Positions 39,895 through 50,659 are shown, counted from the first letter of the stretch. The stretch is 64,000 bases of DNA from Ectobacillus ponti (GCF_024294785.1 NZ_JANCLT010000002.1:487307-551306), one strand, 5' to 3'. Program-made: numbers and translations. The notes: generated by a model from the letters alone, not told the origin.

Positions 39895-41301
39895 TTTCCA
39901 CTCTGTATGGAACGTGCCTTCTTTATCAATGCGCTGGTACGTATGCGCTCCGAAATAGTCACGCTGCGCCTGCAGCAGGTTTGCCGGCAGCGTTTCTGTG
40001 CGGTAGCTGTCATAATACGAGACAGCCGCGGAGAATGCCGGCACCGGAATGCCCTGCAGTACGGCATTTGCAATGACCTGGCGCAGGCCGCCCTGGTAGG
40101 ATTCCACAATTTCCTTGAAATATGGGTCCAGCATCAGGTTTGGCAGCTCCGGATTGCGGTCGTATGCCTCTTTGATATTGTGCAGGAAGCCTGCGCGGAT
40201 GATGCAGCCCCCGCGCCACAGCATCGCAATGCTGCCGAAGTCCAGATTCCAGTCATACTCCTTGGAGGCTGCCTTCAGCTGGGCAAAGCCCTGCGCATAG
40301 GAGCAGATTTTGCTCATGTACAGCGCTTGGCGCACCGCTTCAATCAATGCTTCTCTGTCCAGAGTAAGCGCCGGCTTGTTTGCCGGTCCGCCCAGCACCT
40401 GGCTTGCATATACACGCTCTTCCTTCAGTGAGGACAAGCAGCGGGCAAATACGGACTCTGTAATGACCGGAAGCGCCACACCGAGGTCGAGGGCGTTCTG
40501 GCTTGTCCATTTGCCAGTTCCCTTCTGGCCTGCCTGGTCCAAAATCACGTCAACGAGAGGCTTTCCTGTTTCCTCGTCTCTTTTCGTAAAGATATCCGCT
40601 GTAATTTCAATCAAATAGCTGTCGAGCTCACCTTCATTCCAGGACGCAAAAATCTCATGGAATTCCTCGGCAGACAGATTCAAGGTCTGCTTCAGGAAGA
40701 AGTAGGCTTCGCAAATCAGCTGCATGTCACCGTACTCAATGCCGTTATGCACCATTTTCACATAATGGCCGGCACCGTCAGGACCCACATATGAGCAGCA
40801 GGCTTCGCCGTTCACTTTCGCTGCAATGTTCTCCAGCATATCCTTCACTTTTTCATATGCTTCCTTCTGGCCGCCCGGCATAATGGAAGGGCCCTTTAAC
40901 GCTCCTTCTTGGCCGCCGGAAACGCCCGCACCGATGAAATTGATTCCATTCTCGGCCAAACGCTTATTGCGGCGCACAGTATCCTCAAAATATGTATTGC
41001 CGCCGTCAATGAGGATATCTCCCTTTTCCAGGTATGGGAACAGGGAATCAATTGCTTTATCAGTAATGTCGCCGGCATTCACCATCAACAGGATCTTGCG
41101 CGGCAGCTCCAATGAGTTGATGAAATCTTCAACCTTATGTGTACCAATTAAGTTCTTGCCTGAGTTCTCCGCCACAATGGCGTTCACTCTTTCTTCGGAA
41201 ATGTCGTAAAGCGCCACGGAATAGCCCTTACTTTCAAAGTTCAGTGCCAGGCTTTTTCCCATAACGCCAACACCGACAACCCCAATCTGCTGCTTTGGCA
41301 T
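39892..41301 (-). CDS. gndA: 6-phosphogluconate dehydrogenase, decarboxylating (NADP)
   Basis: The 469-residue protein has the NADP site [15 protein letters not shown], the substrate motifs [14 protein letters not shown] and ISGGQEGA-type ([19 protein letters not shown]), the catalytic [18 protein letters not shown] (Lys about 184) and a C-terminal [12 protein letters not shown] tail. It oxidises 6-phosphogluconate to ribulose 5-phosphate, producing NADPH, and works with zwf at 34397. It is monocistronic. Confidence 0.97.
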   Translation of the reverse strand: MPKQQIGVVGVGVMGKSLALNFESKGYSVALYDISEERVNAIVAENSGKNLIGTHKVEDFINSLELPRKILLMVNAGDITDKAIDSLFPYLEKGDILIDGGNTYFEDTVRRNKRLAENGINFIGAGVSGGQEGALKGPSIMPGGQKEAYEKVKDMLENIAAKVNGEACCSYVGPDGAGHYVKMVHNGIEYGDMQLICEAYFFLKQTLNLSAEEFHEIFASWNEGELDSYLIEITADIFTKRDEETGKPLVDVILDQAGQKGTGKWTSQNALDLGVALPVITESVFARCLSSLKEERVYASQVLGGPANKPALTLDREALIEAVRQALYMSKICSYAQGFAQLKAASKEYDWNLDFGSIAMLWRGGCIIRAGFLHNIKEAYDRNPELPNLMLDPYFKEIVESYQGGLRQVIANAVLQGIPVPAFSAAVSYYDSYRTETLPANLLQAQRDYFGAHTYQRIDKEGTFHTEWK

Positions 41302-41385
41302 GCTGCATCGTTCCTTCCTCTGTATACTACGCTGTATATATTAAAGCATCTACGCGGTAAAGTGAAATTTTTCTTTTTTCATTTT

Positions 41386-41997
41386 TTATTTTGTGCAGAC
41401 AGCCACCCCAATGAAATAACGCACGCCCTCACGCGGCTTTTCAAAGGTCGGGCCCCGCTGATAATAGATTTCAACCTCCGTAAACCGTTCAAACAGCTCT
41501 TCAAATTCCTGCGGGGTGAGCTGATGTACGTGGAATGGCTCACTGGTCGGCATCCCCCTTCCCCTGCCGAATGGGCTGGACAAAATCAGCTTGCCTTCAG
41601 GCTTCAGCATATTATATAGATTGTCCATAAACAGCCGGTCGTCCGCCACATGCTCAATCGTCTCGAAGCTCAGAATTGTATCAAAAGCCCCCAGCTTCTC
41701 CGGCAATTGCGGATCTAACGCATCTCCCTGCACATAGGTAACCTTCTGGTGATGGTATTCCCGGCTGGCATAGGCAACTGTTGCCGCATCGATATCCACG
41801 CCTATCACCTCATGCACCTCACGCTTTCTATCCTTCGCCACAAAGTGACAGCCGTACCCAGCCCCGCAGGCAATATCCAATACTCTCCCCTGTATATAAG
41901 GGGTTGCGAAATAATAACGGGCAATATGCTCAAGAAGCATCCCATTCATCGGCTTCATGAGCTTTGGAATAATTCGTTCTCCGCTCCACTCGAGCAT
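41386..41997 (-). CDS. Class I SAM-dependent methyltransferase
   Basis: The 203-residue protein (if starting MLEWSGERIIP; upstream in-frame ATGs exist to 42030 and no RBS decides clearly) has motif I VLDIACGAGYGCHFVA, the post-I acidic residue VIGVDID, and FDTILSFETIEHVADD. This last pattern is typical of methyltransferase family 11/23 enzymes acting on small molecules, quinones or sugars. The substrate is unknown. It is divergent from the DUF2382 genes and follows no obvious partner. Confidence 0.85.
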   Translation of the reverse strand: MLEWSGERIIPKLMKPMNGMLLEHIARYYFATPYIQGRVLDIACGAGYGCHFVAKDRKREVHEVIGVDIDAATVAYASREYHHQKVTYVQGDALDPQLPEKLGAFDTILSFETIEHVADDRLFMDNLYNMLKPEGKLILSSPFGRGRGMPTSEPFHVHQLTPQEFEELFERFTEVEIYYQRGPTFEKPREGVRYFIGVAVCTK

Positions 41998-42179
41998 GTA
42001 CATCACCATCTTCGTCCAATTTATACACATCGGTCTCCATTATAATGCGCTTTCCCAAGGAAGTGAATGAGAGGAAGAGTTTTACTTATAGTTTTGTACG
42101 TGAAATCTGGATAGTACACATGCAAAAAAGCCAAGATAGTATTGCACCTTTGGTGACACCAACAACGGGGGGCTATAAC

Positions 42180-42635
42180 ATGAGCGATTTGTTCGAACGC
42201 GATGGAGAACGTGAAGATATCCATGTTGCTGATGACGGCAAGCTGCAGCTTCGCCAGGAAGAGCTTGATGTGTCCAAGACAAGAGTACGCACTGGTGAAG
42301 TCATTCTGAGCAAGGAAATTGTAGAAGAGCCGAAGGTCATGGATGTCCCTGTTATGCATGAAGAAGTGGTCATCGAGCGCCGCACCATGCATGAGCCAAG
42401 TGATGAGCCGATCAGTGAAGATGACACGATTCATATCCCTGTCAGTCAAGAAACAGTATCTGTCGGCAAGCATACTGTTGTGACTGAGGAAGTCGCTGCT
42501 TATAAGCGTGAGATCGCTGAAACACAGCGCATTGAAGAAACAGTGAAACGTGAGGAAGCCTACATCGAAACGGAGGGCGACCCTCACATCGTCCGCAACA
42601 GCGCCCATATTGACGGGGACGAATCGATCCGATAA
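42180..42635 (+). CDS. DUF2382 (YsnF/AvaK-type) stress protein, copy 1
   Basis: The 151-residue protein starts at ATG 42180, 8 bases after GGGGGG. It contains the DUF2382 pattern LQLRQEELDVSKTRVRTGEV ... EEPKVMDVPVMHEEVVIERR ... IHIPVSQETVSVGKHTVVTEEVAAYKR, with strongly alternating charge. Relatives such as YsnF are general-stress proteins of unknown mechanism. A second, shorter DUF2382 gene follows after a strong hairpin. A weak sigma-B-like GTTTTG-12-GGATAG lies upstream, too poor to call. Confidence 0.85.
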   Translation: MSDLFERDGEREDIHVADDGKLQLRQEELDVSKTRVRTGEVILSKEIVEEPKVMDVPVMHEEVVIERRTMHEPSDEPISEDDTIHIPVSQETVSVGKHTVVTEEVAAYKREIAETQRIEETVKREEAYIETEGDPHIVRNSAHIDGDESIR

Positions 42636-42648
42636 CGGACAAGCATAT

Positions 42649-42672
42649 ACACCCCGCTAAGGCGGGGTGTAT
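42649..42672 (+). terminator. Hairpin between the two DUF2382 genes
   Basis: Perfect 9-bp stem ACACCCCGC/GCGGGGTGT with a 4-nt loop. There is no T tract, so it may protect or attenuate the transcript rather than terminate it. Confidence 0.6.
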
Positions 42673-42694
42673 TCTAAATAAGGGGCGGTTTCCT

Positions 42695-43057
42695 TTGAAT
42701 GAAAAGCACACTATTTTACTGCGGGAAGAACAGCTTCAGATTGAGAAAACCCGCAAAGAGCTTGGAAAAGTAAAGGTGCACACAGAACAGGTTACGGAAG
42801 AAAAGACCATTACCATCCCCCTCACAAGAGAGGAAATTGTCATTGAGACAGCTTTGCCCGAGGGAAAAATAGAGGTTATGCGCATTCCATTGCGGGAAGA
42901 GCAGCTTGAAATCCATAAGCATATGGTTGAGATTGAGGATGTCTCTGTATACATGAAGCAGACAGAAGAACTCCAGCACATAGAAGAAACACTGCGCAAG
43001 GAGAAGCTCCGTATTGAAGCAACCGGCACAGCCATTGTCCATGAAGAGCTTTTATAG
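42695..43057 (+). CDS. DUF2382 protein, copy 2
   Basis: The 120-residue protein starts at TTG with AGGGGCGG upstream. It has the same motif twice (ILLREEQLQIEKTRKELGKV and MRIPLREEQLEIHKHMVEIE) and the TIPLTREEIVIE core, so it is a compact DUF2382 unit without the N-terminal extension of copy 1. Probably cotranscribed with copy 1. Function unknown; stress association by family. Confidence 0.82.
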   Translation: MNEKHTILLREEQLQIEKTRKELGKVKVHTEQVTEEKTITIPLTREEIVIETALPEGKIEVMRIPLREEQLEIHKHMVEIEDVSVYMKQTEELQHIEETLRKEKLRIEATGTAIVHEELL

Positions 43058-43060
43058 CCA

Positions 43061-43098
43061 AAAGGCAAGCCCTGATACGGCCTGCCTTTATTTTTTTA
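43061..43098 (+). terminator. Terminator of the DUF2382 genes
   Basis: AAAGGCA/TGCCTTT-based imperfect stem followed by ATTTTTTTA, four bases after the stop. The 285-base gap to the next gene holds no other clear element. Confidence 0.75.
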
Positions 43099-43342
43099 TT
43101 CCCTCTGAACTGCTATTTCCCCGATGAAAGGTTTCTTACACCAATTTTCCGTTGCTCCCTACAATAGTTATCCTATATATGTGACAAAAATGTTACAGTC
43201 TGTTGTTCATTTTAATGAATTCCTTGCTCCCAGGCACTGTTGGTCGCCTCTACCAGTATGAATGCGGCTTCAATGATGTTATATTTATAATATGATTCAA
43301 TGAATTAACTATCTTAACTACAAGCTATAAGGAGTGCGAGTT

Positions 43343-44143
43343 ATGAACGAGCATATTCTCACACGTAATAATATAAGAATCAGCGGCAAAGGAACACAGC
43401 CGATCCTGTTTGCCCCTGGCTTCGGCTGTGACCAGAAAATGTGGCGGCTGGTGGCTCCTGCCTTTGAAGAGAAGTACAGAGTCATTTTATTTGATTATGT
43501 CGGTGCAACCCAAACCAATTTGGCCGCATATGATCCGGAAAAGTATGCCAAGCTCGACGGCTATGCCCAGGATGTGATTGATATTCTGGAGGCCATGGAC
43601 CTGCAGGACGTGATTTTTGTCGGGCACTCAGTCAGCAGCATGATTGGCATGCTTGCTTCCATCCAGCAGCCGGAACGCTTCAGCCAGCTTGTCATGGTTG
43701 GGCCGTCTCCTTGCTATTTGAATGATGAAAGCTATGTGGGCGGCTTCAATCAGCAGGATTTGCACGGTTTGATTGAAATGATTGAACTGAATTATATTGG
43801 CTGGGCAAATGCCTTTGCCCCGATCATTATGAAGAATCCTGACAGCCCGGAGCTGGCTGCTGAGCTGGAGGAAAGCTTCTGTTCGACAGATCCGTTGGTG
43901 GCCCGCACCTTTGCCAGAGCGACCTTCTTCTCCGACAACAGAGCGGATCTGAAGAAAATTACAGTACCGACCCTGGTGCTGCAGTGCTCTGAAGATGCCA
44001 TTGCACCAATTGAGGTTGGCTACTACATGCATGAGAACATCACAAACAGCGTGCTGAAGGTGATGAATGCAACTGGGCATTGTCCGCATATGAGCCACCC
44101 GGAAGAGACGAAGCAGCTCATCGCAGAATATTTGTCTGCTTGA
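43343..44143 (+). CDS. rsbQ: RsbQ-like alpha/beta hydrolase
   Basis: The 266-residue protein aligns closely with RsbQ: nucleophile Ser96 in [11 protein letters not shown] (the same number as in B. subtilis RsbQ), acid in CSEDAIAP (about 219) and His in [12 protein letters not shown] (about 246). It also has the hydrophobic core [13 protein letters not shown]. RsbQ is known to supply or process a small ligand for the PAS domain of its partner RsbP, a PP2C phosphatase. Here the next gene, 27 bases downstream, encodes PAS-GGDEF instead. TAAGGAG precedes ATG 43343. Confidence 0.92.
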   Translation: MNEHILTRNNIRISGKGTQPILFAPGFGCDQKMWRLVAPAFEEKYRVILFDYVGATQTNLAAYDPEKYAKLDGYAQDVIDILEAMDLQDVIFVGHSVSSMIGMLASIQQPERFSQLVMVGPSPCYLNDESYVGGFNQQDLHGLIEMIELNYIGWANAFAPIIMKNPDSPELAAELEESFCSTDPLVARTFARATFFSDNRADLKKITVPTLVLQCSEDAIAPIEVGYYMHENITNSVLKVMNATGHCPHMSHPEETKQLIAEYLSA

Positions 44144-44170
44144 CTTCGATGAAATCTCAAAGGAATGTAG

Positions 44171-45166
44171 GTGAGGAATGTGGACGCCCGGCTGAAATTT
44201 GCCCCTTGCGGTTATCTGTCTTTGGCGGATGACGGCAGCATTTTGGCGCTGAATGAAACACTGCTGGAGTGGCTTGGCTACCCCTTGTCCGATTTGCAGG
44301 GGAAGCATGTGGATACCATCTTATCAGCCCCGGGTCGTCTGTTTTATCAGGTGTACTTTTTCCCCTTAATTCGGATGCACGGGACGGTCAAGGAGATGTA
44401 TCTTTCTCTCCAGGCCCGCTCAGGCAAAAGCATCCCGGTGTTGATTAATGCGGTCCGCAAGGAATATGATGGTATTCTTTCAAATGAGTGTATTTTTACA
44501 AACATGACGCAGCGTTATGAGTTTGAACAAGGCCTATTGGCTGCCAAGAAGTCTGCTGAAGAAGCCACCCGCAGCAAGAATGAGGCAATTGCTGCCCTGG
44601 AATCCTTGAAGAAGGACTTGGAAGACAAGCAGCAGGAGCTGCTGAAGCTCAATGCACAGCTGCAAATCCTGGCAAAAACAGATGAGCTGACAGGTTTACA
44701 AAACAGGCGCAGCTTTCAAGAAAGCCTGGCTGACAATATTGAGCTCTTCAATCGGACAAATCGGCCGTTTTCCCTGCTGCTGCTGGATGTGGACCACTTC
44801 AAGCAAATTAATGACACCTTCGGCCACTCCACCGGAGATTTTGTGCTCAAGCAGATTGCCCAAGTCTTAATGCAATCCTGCCGTAAAATTGACACCGCCG
44901 CCCGTTATGGCGGCGAGGAATTTGCCATGGTTCTTCCCGATACAGACCAGGATGGTGCCGCAGCTGCAGCAGAGAGAGTCCGTTCCATGGTAGAGGCCTC
45001 CTGCTGGATCGAGATGCCTATTACAATCAGTATCGGCATTACCACGATGCTGCCCGGTGACCAGGAGAGACAGCTGCTCTCCCGGGCGGACCAGGGGCTG
45101 TACACCTCTAAAGAAATGGGGCGCAACCGCATTACGCACTCTGCCCACTTGCAGGCTGGAAGCTGA
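44171..45166 (+). CDS. PAS-GGDEF diguanylate cyclase paired with RsbQ
   Basis: The 331-residue protein starts at GTG with AAAGGA 6 bases before. It has an N-terminal PAS domain (about residues 8-105, [18 protein letters not shown] ... EWLGY) of the type seen with RsbQ and a coiled-coil linker (about 120-165). The GGDEF domain follows: [30 protein letters not shown] and active-site GGEEF (about 247-251), preceded at the correct distance by an RKID I-site. It should make c-di-GMP, with product inhibition. It has no membrane segment. The RsbQ gene upstream implies activation by an RsbQ-delivered ligand (inference from the RsbQP system). Confidence 0.93.
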   Translation: MRNVDARLKFAPCGYLSLADDGSILALNETLLEWLGYPLSDLQGKHVDTILSAPGRLFYQVYFFPLIRMHGTVKEMYLSLQARSGKSIPVLINAVRKEYDGILSNECIFTNMTQRYEFEQGLLAAKKSAEEATRSKNEAIAALESLKKDLEDKQQELLKLNAQLQILAKTDELTGLQNRRSFQESLADNIELFNRTNRPFSLLLLDVDHFKQINDTFGHSTGDFVLKQIAQVLMQSCRKIDTAARYGGEEFAMVLPDTDQDGAAAAAERVRSMVEASCWIEMPITISIGITTMLPGDQERQLLSRADQGLYTSKEMGRNRITHSAHLQAGS

Positions 45167-45242
45167 GCTTTCCGGCTTTTTGCCTTTCACTGAATATATG
45201 GTACACTGTCACTATCTATCTTTACTGAAGGACGTGTGTAGC

Positions 45243-45950
45243 TTGCGTATCAACAAATACCTCAGCGAGACCGGCTTGTCCTCCCGGCGGGGGGCCGACA
45301 AGCTGATTGCCGAAGGAAAAGTAACCATTAACGGCAGAACCGCCCAAATTGGCGACCAGGTCAACCCCGGTGATGATGTCCGCATCGGCGGTGCACCGGC
45401 CAAGGTGAATCATGAGTATGTATATATTGCTTTGAATAAGCCTGTCGGCATTACAAGTACAACCGAGCGGCATGTAAAAGGGAACATTGTTGACTTCGTC
45501 AATCATCCGCTTCGTATTTTCCATATTGGACGCCTCGATAAGGATTCAGATGGATTGATTCTGCTGACAAACGACGGAGACATTGTAAATGAGATTCTGC
45601 GTGCGGAAAACAAGCATGAGAAGGAATATATTGTAACAGTGGATCAGCCTGTTACACCCCAGTTTGCCAAAGCAATGTCCGAAGGAGTACATATCCTGGA
45701 TACCAAAACGCTGCCCTGCAAGGTGGAGAAGCTCTCCAAGTATGTGTTCCGCATCACGCTGACACAGGGCTTAAACCGCCAAATCCGCCGCATGTGCCAG
45801 GCTTTGGGCTATAGTGTCGTGCGGCTGCAGCGCATCCGTATCATGAATATCCACCTTGGCAATTTGCCGGTGGGACAATGGCGTGACCTGACGAAAAAGG
45901 AGAAAACACAGCTTTTTCGGGAATTGAATTATAAGCCGAAGGAATGGTGA
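45243..45950 (+). CDS. RluF-like 23S rRNA pseudouridine synthase, copy 2
   Basis: The start TTG 45243 gives the canonical [23 protein letters not shown]4 domain; the upstream open frame is a shadow. The 235-residue product has [19 protein letters not shown] (catalytic Asp), [13 protein letters not shown] and [17 protein letters not shown]. It is closer to the RluF pattern than copy 1 at 32161, so the two may modify different sites. An S4/pseudouridine synthase pair of the RluB/RluF kind is common in Firmicutes. Confidence 0.9.
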   Translation: MRINKYLSETGLSSRRGADKLIAEGKVTINGRTAQIGDQVNPGDDVRIGGAPAKVNHEYVYIALNKPVGITSTTERHVKGNIVDFVNHPLRIFHIGRLDKDSDGLILLTNDGDIVNEILRAENKHEKEYIVTVDQPVTPQFAKAMSEGVHILDTKTLPCKVEKLSKYVFRITLTQGLNRQIRRMCQALGYSVVRLQRIRIMNIHLGNLPVGQWRDLTKKEKTQLFRELNYKPKEW

Positions 45951-45984
45951 GGGACCTCTTGTTTTAGAGGTCTCTTTTTTGAGC
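45950..45984 (+). terminator. Terminator after the second rluF-like gene
   Basis: GGGACCTCT/AGAGGTCTC stem followed by T6. Confidence 0.88.
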
Positions 45985-46099
45985 TTCCCTCTGGCAAAAG
46001 TCAAAAATTCTGCCTGCCAAATGGCAATTTTTCTTCTGAAACCTCTCCCGTCCACATATGTTTAATACTGACAAGACATCAGAAGGGGGAGACATCACA

Positions 46100-46456
46100 A
46101 TGAATTGGTATGTCAAGGTGCTTCAGAACTATGTTGGCTTTTCAGGCCGGGCCCGCCGGAAGGAATACTGGATGTTTGCCTTGGTCAACTTTATCATCGG
46201 CCTTGTTTTTGCTCTCTTAATGCAGGCTGCTGATGTGTTTGGACTCATTTCCAATCTATACAGTCTGGCTGTGCTTCTCCCATCCTTGGCAGTGAGCATC
46301 CGCAGATTGCACGATACCGGCAGAAGCGGCTGGTGGCTCCTCATCAGCTTAATTCCTATCGTCGGATTTATCGTGCTGCTGGTATTCTTCTGTCAGGACA
46401 GTCAATCCGGCGAGAATCAATACGGTGAGAATCCAAAAGCCGGTCTAAGCTACTAA
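46100..46456 (+). CDS. DUF805 membrane protein
   Basis: The 118-residue protein has the DUF805 features: GFSGRARRKEYWMFALVNF near the N-terminus, three hydrophobic segments (about residues 27-46, 54-70 and 81-102), SIRRLHDTGRSGWWLL and the C-terminal QDSQSGENQYGENPK. It is an inner membrane protein of unknown function. ATG 46100 is preceded by GAAGGGGGAG. Monocistronic, with a CCCATGAAG/CTTCATGGG hairpin at 46476-46498 as likely terminator. Confidence 0.9.
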   Translation: MNWYVKVLQNYVGFSGRARRKEYWMFALVNFIIGLVFALLMQAADVFGLISNLYSLAVLLPSLAVSIRRLHDTGRSGWWLLISLIPIVGFIVLLVFFCQDSQSGENQYGENPKAGLSY

Positions 46457-46591
46457 TATTTTTTTCATACCATGGCCCATGAAGTGATCCTTCATGGGTT
46501 ATTTTCATGGATAATAGGGTACATTGCTAACAGTTTATGACAATTTCATGCTATTATGTAGACAAATTTTTGTGTATGGATACACAGACAC

Positions 46592-46646
46592 TTGACGGGA
46601 GAATGAATCCTATATAATAATTAGAATTGAATTAGAATTATTATAC
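46592..46646 (+). promoter_or_regulatory. ahpC promoter with two PerR boxes
   Basis: TTGACG (46592) and TATAAT (46613) form the promoter. ATATAATAATTAGAA (46612-46626) and TTAGAATTATTATAC (46632-46646) each match the PerR box TTATAATNATTATAA at about 13 of 15 positions. Together they form a nearly symmetric block over the -10 and start region. Confidence 0.7.
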
Positions 46647-46698
46647 TGTGACTTCTTCTACAGCTGTCACTTACTATCTCTAAGGAGGAATATATACT

Positions 46699-47262
46699 AT
46701 GTTTCTAATCGGAACTGAAGTAAAACCATTTAAAGCATCTGCCTTCTTCAACGGCGATTTCATTCAAGTAACAGACGAAAACCTGAAAGGCAAATGGAGT
46801 GTAGTTTGCTTCTACCCTGCAGACTTCACATTCGTATGCCCGACTGAACTGGAAGACCTGCAAAACCAATACGCTGCGCTGAAGGAGCTTGGCGTGGAAG
46901 TATACTCTGTTTCTACAGACACTCACTTCACACACAAGGCTTGGCATGACAACTCCGAAGCAATCGGCAAGATCGAGTACATCATGGTTGGCGACCCTAC
47001 TCACACAATTTCCCGCAACTTCAACGTACTGGTTGAAGAAGACGGCCTGGCTGCGCGCGCTACCTTCATCATCGATCCAGACGGCGTAATCCAAGCTATG
47101 GAAATCAATGCAGACGGCATCGGCCGTGATGCAAGCACACTGATCAACAAGATCAAAGCTGCTCAATACGTACGCAACAACCCAGGTGAAGTTTGCCCTG
47201 CCAAATGGCAAGAAGGCGCTGCAACATTGAAGCCAAGCCTTGACCTGGTAGGCAAGATCTAA
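46699..47262 (+). CDS. ahpC: Alkyl hydroperoxide reductase subunit C (peroxiredoxin)
   Basis: A 187-residue typical 2-Cys peroxiredoxin: peroxidatic Cys in [17 protein letters not shown] (about residue 47), the Arg in [11 protein letters not shown], and resolving Cys in PGEVCPAKW (about 166). It reduces H2O2, organic peroxides and peroxynitrite and is re-reduced by AhpF, encoded 12 bases downstream. A perfect TAAGGAGGAA RBS and rich codon bias suggest high expression. PerR boxes cover the promoter. Confidence 0.98.
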   Translation: MFLIGTEVKPFKASAFFNGDFIQVTDENLKGKWSVVCFYPADFTFVCPTELEDLQNQYAALKELGVEVYSVSTDTHFTHKAWHDNSEAIGKIEYIMVGDPTHTISRNFNVLVEEDGLAARATFIIDPDGVIQAMEINADGIGRDASTLINKIKAAQYVRNNPGEVCPAKWQEGAATLKPSLDLVGKI

Positions 47263-47274
47263 GGAGAGTAAATC

Positions 47275-48804
47275 ATGATACTAGATGCAGATATTAAAGC
47301 GCAATTAGCCCAATATCTTCAGTTGATGGAGGGCGATGTACTGCTGAAGGTCAGTGCAGGCGCAGACGACGTATCCCGTGACATGCTGGCTCTAGTGGAC
47401 GAGCTGGCCAGCATGTCATCCCATATTAAAGTTGAACAAGCAGAACTGCCAAGAACGCCAAGCTTTAGTGTGAACCGTATCGGCGAAGATACAGGCATCA
47501 CTTTTGCCGGCATCCCTCTTGGACATGAGTTCACTTCACTGGTTCTTGCTTTGCTGCAGGTGAGCGGAAGAGCGCCGAAGGCAGACCAGAAAGTAATCGA
47601 CCAAGTGAAGAGCATTAAGGGTGAATACCACTTTGAATCTTATATCAGCCTGAGCTGCCACAACTGTCCTGACGTGGTACAAGCTTTGAACCTGATGAGC
47701 GTCCTCAATCCTAATATCACACATACTATGATTGATGGTGCGGCATTCAAAGAAGAAGTGGAACGCAAAGACATCATGGCAGTGCCGACTGTTTTCCTCA
47801 ATGCCGAACCTTTTGGCAGCGGCCGTATGACGCTTGAGGAAATCCTTGCAAAAATCGGCACCGGCCCGGATGCTTCTGAATTCTCCGATAAGGAGCCATT
47901 TGATGTGCTCGTTGTCGGCGGCGGCCCTGCTGGTGCAAGTGCGGCAATCTACGCAGCCCGCAAAGGCATCCGTACAGGCATCGTTGCGGAGCGCTTCGGC
48001 GGCCAGGTTATGGACACAATGGGCATTGAGAACTTCATCAGTGTGAAATACACAGAAGGCCCCAAGCTTGTTGCAAGCCTGGAAGAGCACGTCAAGGACT
48101 ATGGCATTGATGTCATGAACCTGCAGCGTGCGAAGCGCTTGGAGAAGAAGGATTTCGTTGAGCTGGAGCTGGAGAACGGGGCGGTGCTGAAGAGCAAGAC
48201 CGTCATCCTGTCCACAGGCGCCCGCTGGCGCAATGTGGGCGTTCCCGGCGAAGCAGAGTTCAAGAACAAGGGTGTGGCTTACTGCCCTCACTGTGACGGC
48301 CCTCTGTTCGCAGGCAAGCGCGTAGCTGTAATCGGCGGCGGAAACTCCGGCGTGGAAGCAGCAATCGACTTGGCAGGCATCGTAAGCCATGTGACAGTTC
48401 TGGAGTTCATGCCTGAACTGAAGGCTGACGCAGTCCTGCAAGACCGCCTGTACAGCCTGCCGAACGTAACAGTTCTGAAGAATGTGCAGACGAAGGAAAT
48501 TACGGGCACTGATAAGGTAAACGGCATTTCCTACATCGACCGCGCAACCGAAGAAGTGCACCATGTGGAGCTTGAAGGCGTATTTGTTCAAATCGGTCTT
48601 GTTCCAAACACAGACTGGCTGGGCGAAACGATAGAGCGCACTCGTTTCGGCGAGATCGTTGTAGACCGCCACGGCGCTACAAACATCCCTGGCGTGTTTG
48701 CTGCGGGAGACTGCACAAACAGTGCCTATAAGCAAATTATCATTTCTATGGGATCCGGTGCGACTGCCGCTTTGGGTGCATTCGATTATCTGATTCGGAA
48801 CTAA
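47275..48804 (+). CDS. ahpF: Alkyl hydroperoxide reductase subunit F
   Basis: A 509-residue AhpF with all three parts: an N-terminal tandem thioredoxin-fold domain with CHNC ([10 protein letters not shown], about residue 127), a FAD-binding [20 protein letters not shown] (about 209-228), and a thioredoxin-reductase domain with CPHCDG (about 342) and NADH-binding [16 protein letters not shown]. It passes electrons from NADH to AhpC. Cotranscribed with ahpC. Two consecutive terminator hairpins follow. Confidence 0.98.
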   Translation: MILDADIKAQLAQYLQLMEGDVLLKVSAGADDVSRDMLALVDELASMSSHIKVEQAELPRTPSFSVNRIGEDTGITFAGIPLGHEFTSLVLALLQVSGRAPKADQKVIDQVKSIKGEYHFESYISLSCHNCPDVVQALNLMSVLNPNITHTMIDGAAFKEEVERKDIMAVPTVFLNAEPFGSGRMTLEEILAKIGTGPDASEFSDKEPFDVLVVGGGPAGASAAIYAARKGIRTGIVAERFGGQVMDTMGIENFISVKYTEGPKLVASLEEHVKDYGIDVMNLQRAKRLEKKDFVELELENGAVLKSKTVILSTGARWRNVGVPGEAEFKNKGVAYCPHCDGPLFAGKRVAVIGGGNSGVEAAIDLAGIVSHVTVLEFMPELKADAVLQDRLYSLPNVTVLKNVQTKEITGTDKVNGISYIDRATEEVHHVELEGVFVQIGLVPNTDWLGETIERTRFGEIVVDRHGATNIPGVFAAGDCTNSAYKQIIISMGSGATAALGAFDYLIRN

Positions 48805-48806
48805 TA

Positions 48807-48903
48807 GAAAAGAAGCTGTCAGTTGGCCTGGCAGCTTCTTTTTTACTTCTCATCTATTGCACGAAGCTCCGGTTCTGATGGTGAACCGGAGCTTCCTTTT
48901 TCA
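48807..48903 (+). terminator. Two tandem terminators after ahpF
   Basis: AAGAAGCTG/CAGCTTCTT hairpin with T tail (48810-48844) and, 20 bases on, GAAGCTCCGGTTC/GAACCGGAGCTTC followed by CTTTTTC (48864-48902). Confidence 0.85.
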
Positions 48904-48976
48904 AAGAAAAAGAATCTCCATTCCAGATTCAATTTCTTATTCTTATTGTGATTCTGCCTGATTCCGCATCAATCAG

Positions 48977-50485
48977 TCAGCTATAGACCGGCTTTTTTTC
49001 GCTTAATCCCAATGCCTCCGCTGTGGAAGTATGAATCTCCTGGAAGAACTCCGGATTCTTCTCAAGCGCCATGCCGTAGGAAGGGATCATCTCCATGATC
49101 TTCGCCTCCCATTCCTTCATGTGCTGCGGGAAGCATTTCTGCAGCACTTCCAGCATGACATGGACAGCCGTGGACGCCCCAGGGGAAGCGCCAAGCAACG
49201 CTGCCACGGAGCCGTCAGCCGCACTTACAACCTCCGTGCCGAATTGAAGCGTTCCCTTGCCCGCAGGCGTGTCCTTAATCACCTGCACGCGCTGGCCCGC
49301 CACCACAATGCCCCAGTCCTCGCTCTTGGCATTCGGAATGAATTCACGCAGCTCTTCCATGCGCTTTTCATGTGACAGCATGACCTGCTCAATCAGGTAC
49401 TTTGTCAATGCCATTTCCTTCATGCCCGCAGCCAGCATCGTGAGCACATTATTCGGCTTCACAGAGCTGATCAGATCCAAGTTGGACCCCGTCTTCAGGA
49501 ACTTCGGCGAAAAGCCGGCAAACGGCCCGAACAGCAAGGCCTTTTTATTATCAATATATCGTGTATCCAGATGCGGAACAGACATAGGCGGGGCCCCAAC
49601 CTTGGCTTTGCCGTACACCTTTGCATGGTGCTGCTCCACAACCTTCGGATCGTTGCACACCAAGAACAGCCCGCTTACCGGGAAGCCGCCAATCTGCTTG
49701 GACTCAGGAATGCCCGTCTTCTGCAGAAGAGGCAGACTGCCGCCGCCGCCGCCGATGAAGACGAATTTGGCGGTATGATATTCTGTTGTACCCTTATGAA
49801 TATCGTGTACCTTCACCTGCCACAGGCCATCAGAGGTACGCTTAATATCTTCCACACTATGCTTATAGTTGATTTCGACGTTTTGTGTTTTGAGGTGCTC
49901 AAACAGCATGCGCGTCAGGGCACCGAAGTTCACATCTGTTCCGGACTCGATTCTTGTTGCCGCAATCGGCTCATCCCCTGTCCGTCCTTCCATAATCAGC
50001 GGAACCCATTCCTTCAGCTTCTTCGGATCATCAGAGAACTCCATTCCTTGAAATAAAGGATTTGCTGAAAGCGCTTCAAAACGTTTTTTCAAAAACGATA
50101 CGTTTTGCTCCCCCTGGACCAAGCTCATATGCGGAATTGGCATAATAAAGTCCTGCGGATTGCGAATGATGTTGTGCTTCACCAGATAGGACCAGAACTG
50201 TCTGGACAGCTGGAACTGTTCATTCACTTTGATGGCCTTGCCCACGTCTATGGAGCCGTCAGCCTTTTCAGTTGTGTAGTTCAGCTCGCATAATGCAGCA
50301 TGGCCTGTGCCCGCATTGTTCCACTCATTGGAGCTTTCTTCCCCTGCCCCCGCGAGCTTCTCAAATACCTTAACTTCCCATTCCGGCGCCAGCTCCTTCA
50401 GCAATGCCCCCAGGGTTGCGCTCATGACTCCGGCACCAATCAAGATCACGTCTGTTCTCGTTTGTCTGTTGCTCATTTCTCCCAT
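48977..50485 (-). CDS. mqo: Malate:quinone oxidoreductase
   Basis: The 502-residue protein has the FAD motif [17 protein letters not shown] and the Mqo hallmarks [20 protein letters not shown] (about residues 51-70), [20 protein letters not shown] and [10 protein letters not shown]. It oxidises malate to oxaloacetate and passes electrons to quinone, an alternative TCA step to NAD-malate dehydrogenase. Two in-frame ATGs are possible (50485 and 50476), with GGGGATAAGGG spanning the region; I keep the first. The gene is monocistronic. Confidence 0.96.
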   Translation of the reverse strand: MGEMSNRQTRTDVILIGAGVMSATLGALLKELAPEWEVKVFEKLAGAGEESSNEWNNAGTGHAALCELNYTTEKADGSIDVGKAIKVNEQFQLSRQFWSYLVKHNIIRNPQDFIMPIPHMSLVQGEQNVSFLKKRFEALSANPLFQGMEFSDDPKKLKEWVPLIMEGRTGDEPIAATRIESGTDVNFGALTRMLFEHLKTQNVEINYKHSVEDIKRTSDGLWQVKVHDIHKGTTEYHTAKFVFIGGGGGSLPLLQKTGIPESKQIGGFPVSGLFLVCNDPKVVEQHHAKVYGKAKVGAPPMSVPHLDTRYIDNKKALLFGPFAGFSPKFLKTGSNLDLISSVKPNNVLTMLAAGMKEMALTKYLIEQVMLSHEKRMEELREFIPNAKSEDWGIVVAGQRVQVIKDTPAGKGTLQFGTEVVSAADGSVAALLGASPGASTAVHVMLEVLQKCFPQHMKEWEAKIMEMIPSYGMALEKNPEFFQEIHTSTAEALGLSEKKPVYS

Positions 50486-50659
50486 CCCTTATCCCCTAAT
50501 TTTGCAGAAAATATCCTCTCTGCGCCAACCAAAGCCTACCTATAGTATATCAAAAATATTTGAAATATTGAAACGCCCACTATTACGATAGTTATAATCC
50601 ATTTTTAACTACCGCCTTTCCCCAACTTTAAGCATATCAAAAAAAGATGAAAACTTCAT

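Noticed and set aside
42649-42672. Hairpin as a full terminator between the DUF2382 genes
   Set aside because: There is no T tract and the second gene has no visible promoter of its own.
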